From NCBI RefSeq assembly GCF_000315625.1, contig NW_005434673.1, positions 477,275 to 541,274 of the forward strand: DNA of 64,000 nt. Reading direction: 5' to 3'. Position 1 is the stretch's first letter, and the number at the start of each line of letters is the position of its first letter. The position numbers and the translations under genes were made by a program. Positions 63,098 through 64,000 of the stretch are shown here, piece by piece. The notes under the pieces were generated by a model, which saw nothing but the letters and a program-made list of their open reading frames with translations, made no database searches and was not told where the DNA came from. This DNA comes from Guillardia theta CCMP2712 (taxonomy: Eukaryota > Cryptophyceae > Pyrenomonadales > Geminigeraceae).

Positions 63098-64000
63098 TCA
63101 TGATGGTAGAGAAGCGGGGGCCTGACGACCTACTATCATCTGCTGCGTGTCGGAAAGTTTCTTGATGACAAGGTTGCCTTGGATCTGGAACTTGAGGTCG
63201 ATTTGATCAGGATTCCTGCACGCGGCACATGAGGACAGCGGACAAGAAGTGCAAGGCAAGGCCGGGGACCTCAAAAGTTTCTCATAGTCGTCAGAGATCA
63301 CAATCTTCTTCTCCACTTTGAACCGCGGGATCGACGATCGCATCGAACTTATCATCTGCTCCATATCAGTCGAGGCTCGCAGCCTTAGCTTGCCCTTACC
63401 GAAGGAGAGTCCTCGATGCATCTTGACAGCGACTGGAAGGCATCAGGGAACGAACGACTAGTCCGACAGACAGCAAACCTTGTACTTGCCGTATTCCGGG
63501 TTGTACTCTGTAAGCCCCTTTCCTTCTTCATTCTTCTCCATACTTCTGCTCTGCATGCTCTGCCACCATCTCTTCATCACCACGAGGCTGTGCCATCGGG
63601 GCGCTACGCACCTGCGCTCCAAAGTATCTCCTTGGAGACTCCTGCACGCGCTTGGCGATGCTTCCTTCCCCCCTAGGACAGTTTTCTAGATTGTAGAAAG
63701 CCTGTATGTTTGGCTGGGGCTTGGCGGCAGAGAAGCGAGGAGTGCTGCTGTTGAGGTTCGAGTATCTCCTGGGAGAGGTCAAGATGCTGCAAGCCACTGT
63801 AGGTTTGATAGGGCAGTTCTCGAGATCGTAATGACTTCTTGGAGTGTTCTCGTCCCTGATCGTGTCGAATTTGAAGGGTTTGGCGATAGCAAAGAACGGA
63901 TTCCCCGAAGTCTGCGTCGCCTTCCAGATCGATTTCTTGTTCCCGCTGTCCACGTCGTAGAACCTGTCCGATGCCGCATACGAAGTCTTGGACTCTTTTC
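63098..64000 (-). CDS. partial gene, unknown protein with repeated YDLENCP motifs
   Basis: Exons 63544-64000 (open at the window edge), 63479-63507 and 63098-63432 join with correct phase. The first block has SYAASDRFYDVDSG, two similar units (SHYDLENCPIKPTVACS and AFYNLENCPRGEGSIAK) each followed by a SPRRY motif, and TPRFSAAKPQ. The last exon is mixed basic (LSFGKGKLRLRASTDM, IPRFKVEKKIVISDDYEKLL) with a CTSCPLSSCAAC cluster. Tandem Tyr/Pro-rich short motifs resemble axoneme-inner or cytoskeletal proteins, but I cannot assign a family. The N-terminus lies beyond position 64000. Confidence 0.5.

Overview
The window is nuclear DNA of a eukaryotic alga with a complex red-lineage plastid. A cryptophyte such as Guillardia theta fits best; this is inference, and a haptophyte is not excluded. 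Two genes carry bipartite plastid presequences with a Phe right after the signal-peptide cleavage site: ribose-5-phosphate isomerase (ASAF context) and a Tic22-like import factor. Genes are dense, on both strands and split by very short introns, mostly about 35-60 nt. For most genes I reconstructed exon chains by hand, requiring GT-AG (occasionally GC-AG) ends, matching phase and a total coding length divisible by three. Exon coordinates are therefore predictions from splicing logic and family alignment, not transcript data.

Layout. 1-0.8 kb: partial minus-strand gene, then a 65-unit CAG array. 1.6-4.8 kb: small unknown ORFs, including an inverted pair of paralogous C-termini. 5.2-10.7 kb: a 13-exon secreted mosaic protein (TSP1, EGF, ephrin-receptor-like Cys repeats, LamG-like, C-type lectin). 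11.3-12.3 kb: LOG-family enzyme with a C-terminal membrane tail. 12.4-16.4 kb: repeat islands and two unknown genes. 16.6-18.1 kb: HAD-IB hydrolase. 19.2-24.5 kb: NPC1-like sterol transporter, head-to-head with the Tic22 gene (24.6-26.2 kb), which converges on a double zinc-module HNH-like gene (26.2-27.6 kb). 28.0-29.2 kb: tafazzin-like acyltransferase. 29.4-30.2 kb: unknown membrane protein. 30.5-32.4 kb: secreted Cys-rich protein. 32.8-34.0 kb: cyclin. 34.4-36.2 kb: repeat islands. 36.5-37.7 kb: protein kinase. 38.0-40.9 kb: membrane-anchored subtilase. 41.4-42.3 kb: plastid RpiA. 42.5-46.2 kb: Sec7-PH Arf-GEF, with a 100-N gap. 47.9-49.0 kb: sulfotransferase. 49.1-51.9 kb: SppA protease. 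52.4-55.2 kb: ankyrin protein. 55.4-57.7 kb: unknown gene. 58.5-60.0 kb: secreted Met/Gln-rich protein with an LRLRGGG motif. 60.6-62.9 kb: decayed RHS/Crinkler-like pieces with a 31-bp minisatellite. 63.1-64 kb: partial unknown gene.

Functional themes: plastid biogenesis and carbon metabolism (Tic22, RpiA, probably SppA), sterol and phospholipid handling (NPC1, tafazzin), secretory traffic (Sec7-PH, sulfotransferase, subtilase) and cell-surface proteins. The intergenic space holds two recurrent repeat styles, CCGG-rich islands and CCCTACCCC-rich islands, plus many microsatellites. I saw no tRNA, rRNA, CRISPR or intact transposon. The items most worth following are the exon-module mosaic gene, the cluster of GC-AG introns, and the RHS-like gene apparently disrupted by a minisatellite grown from its own coding sequence.
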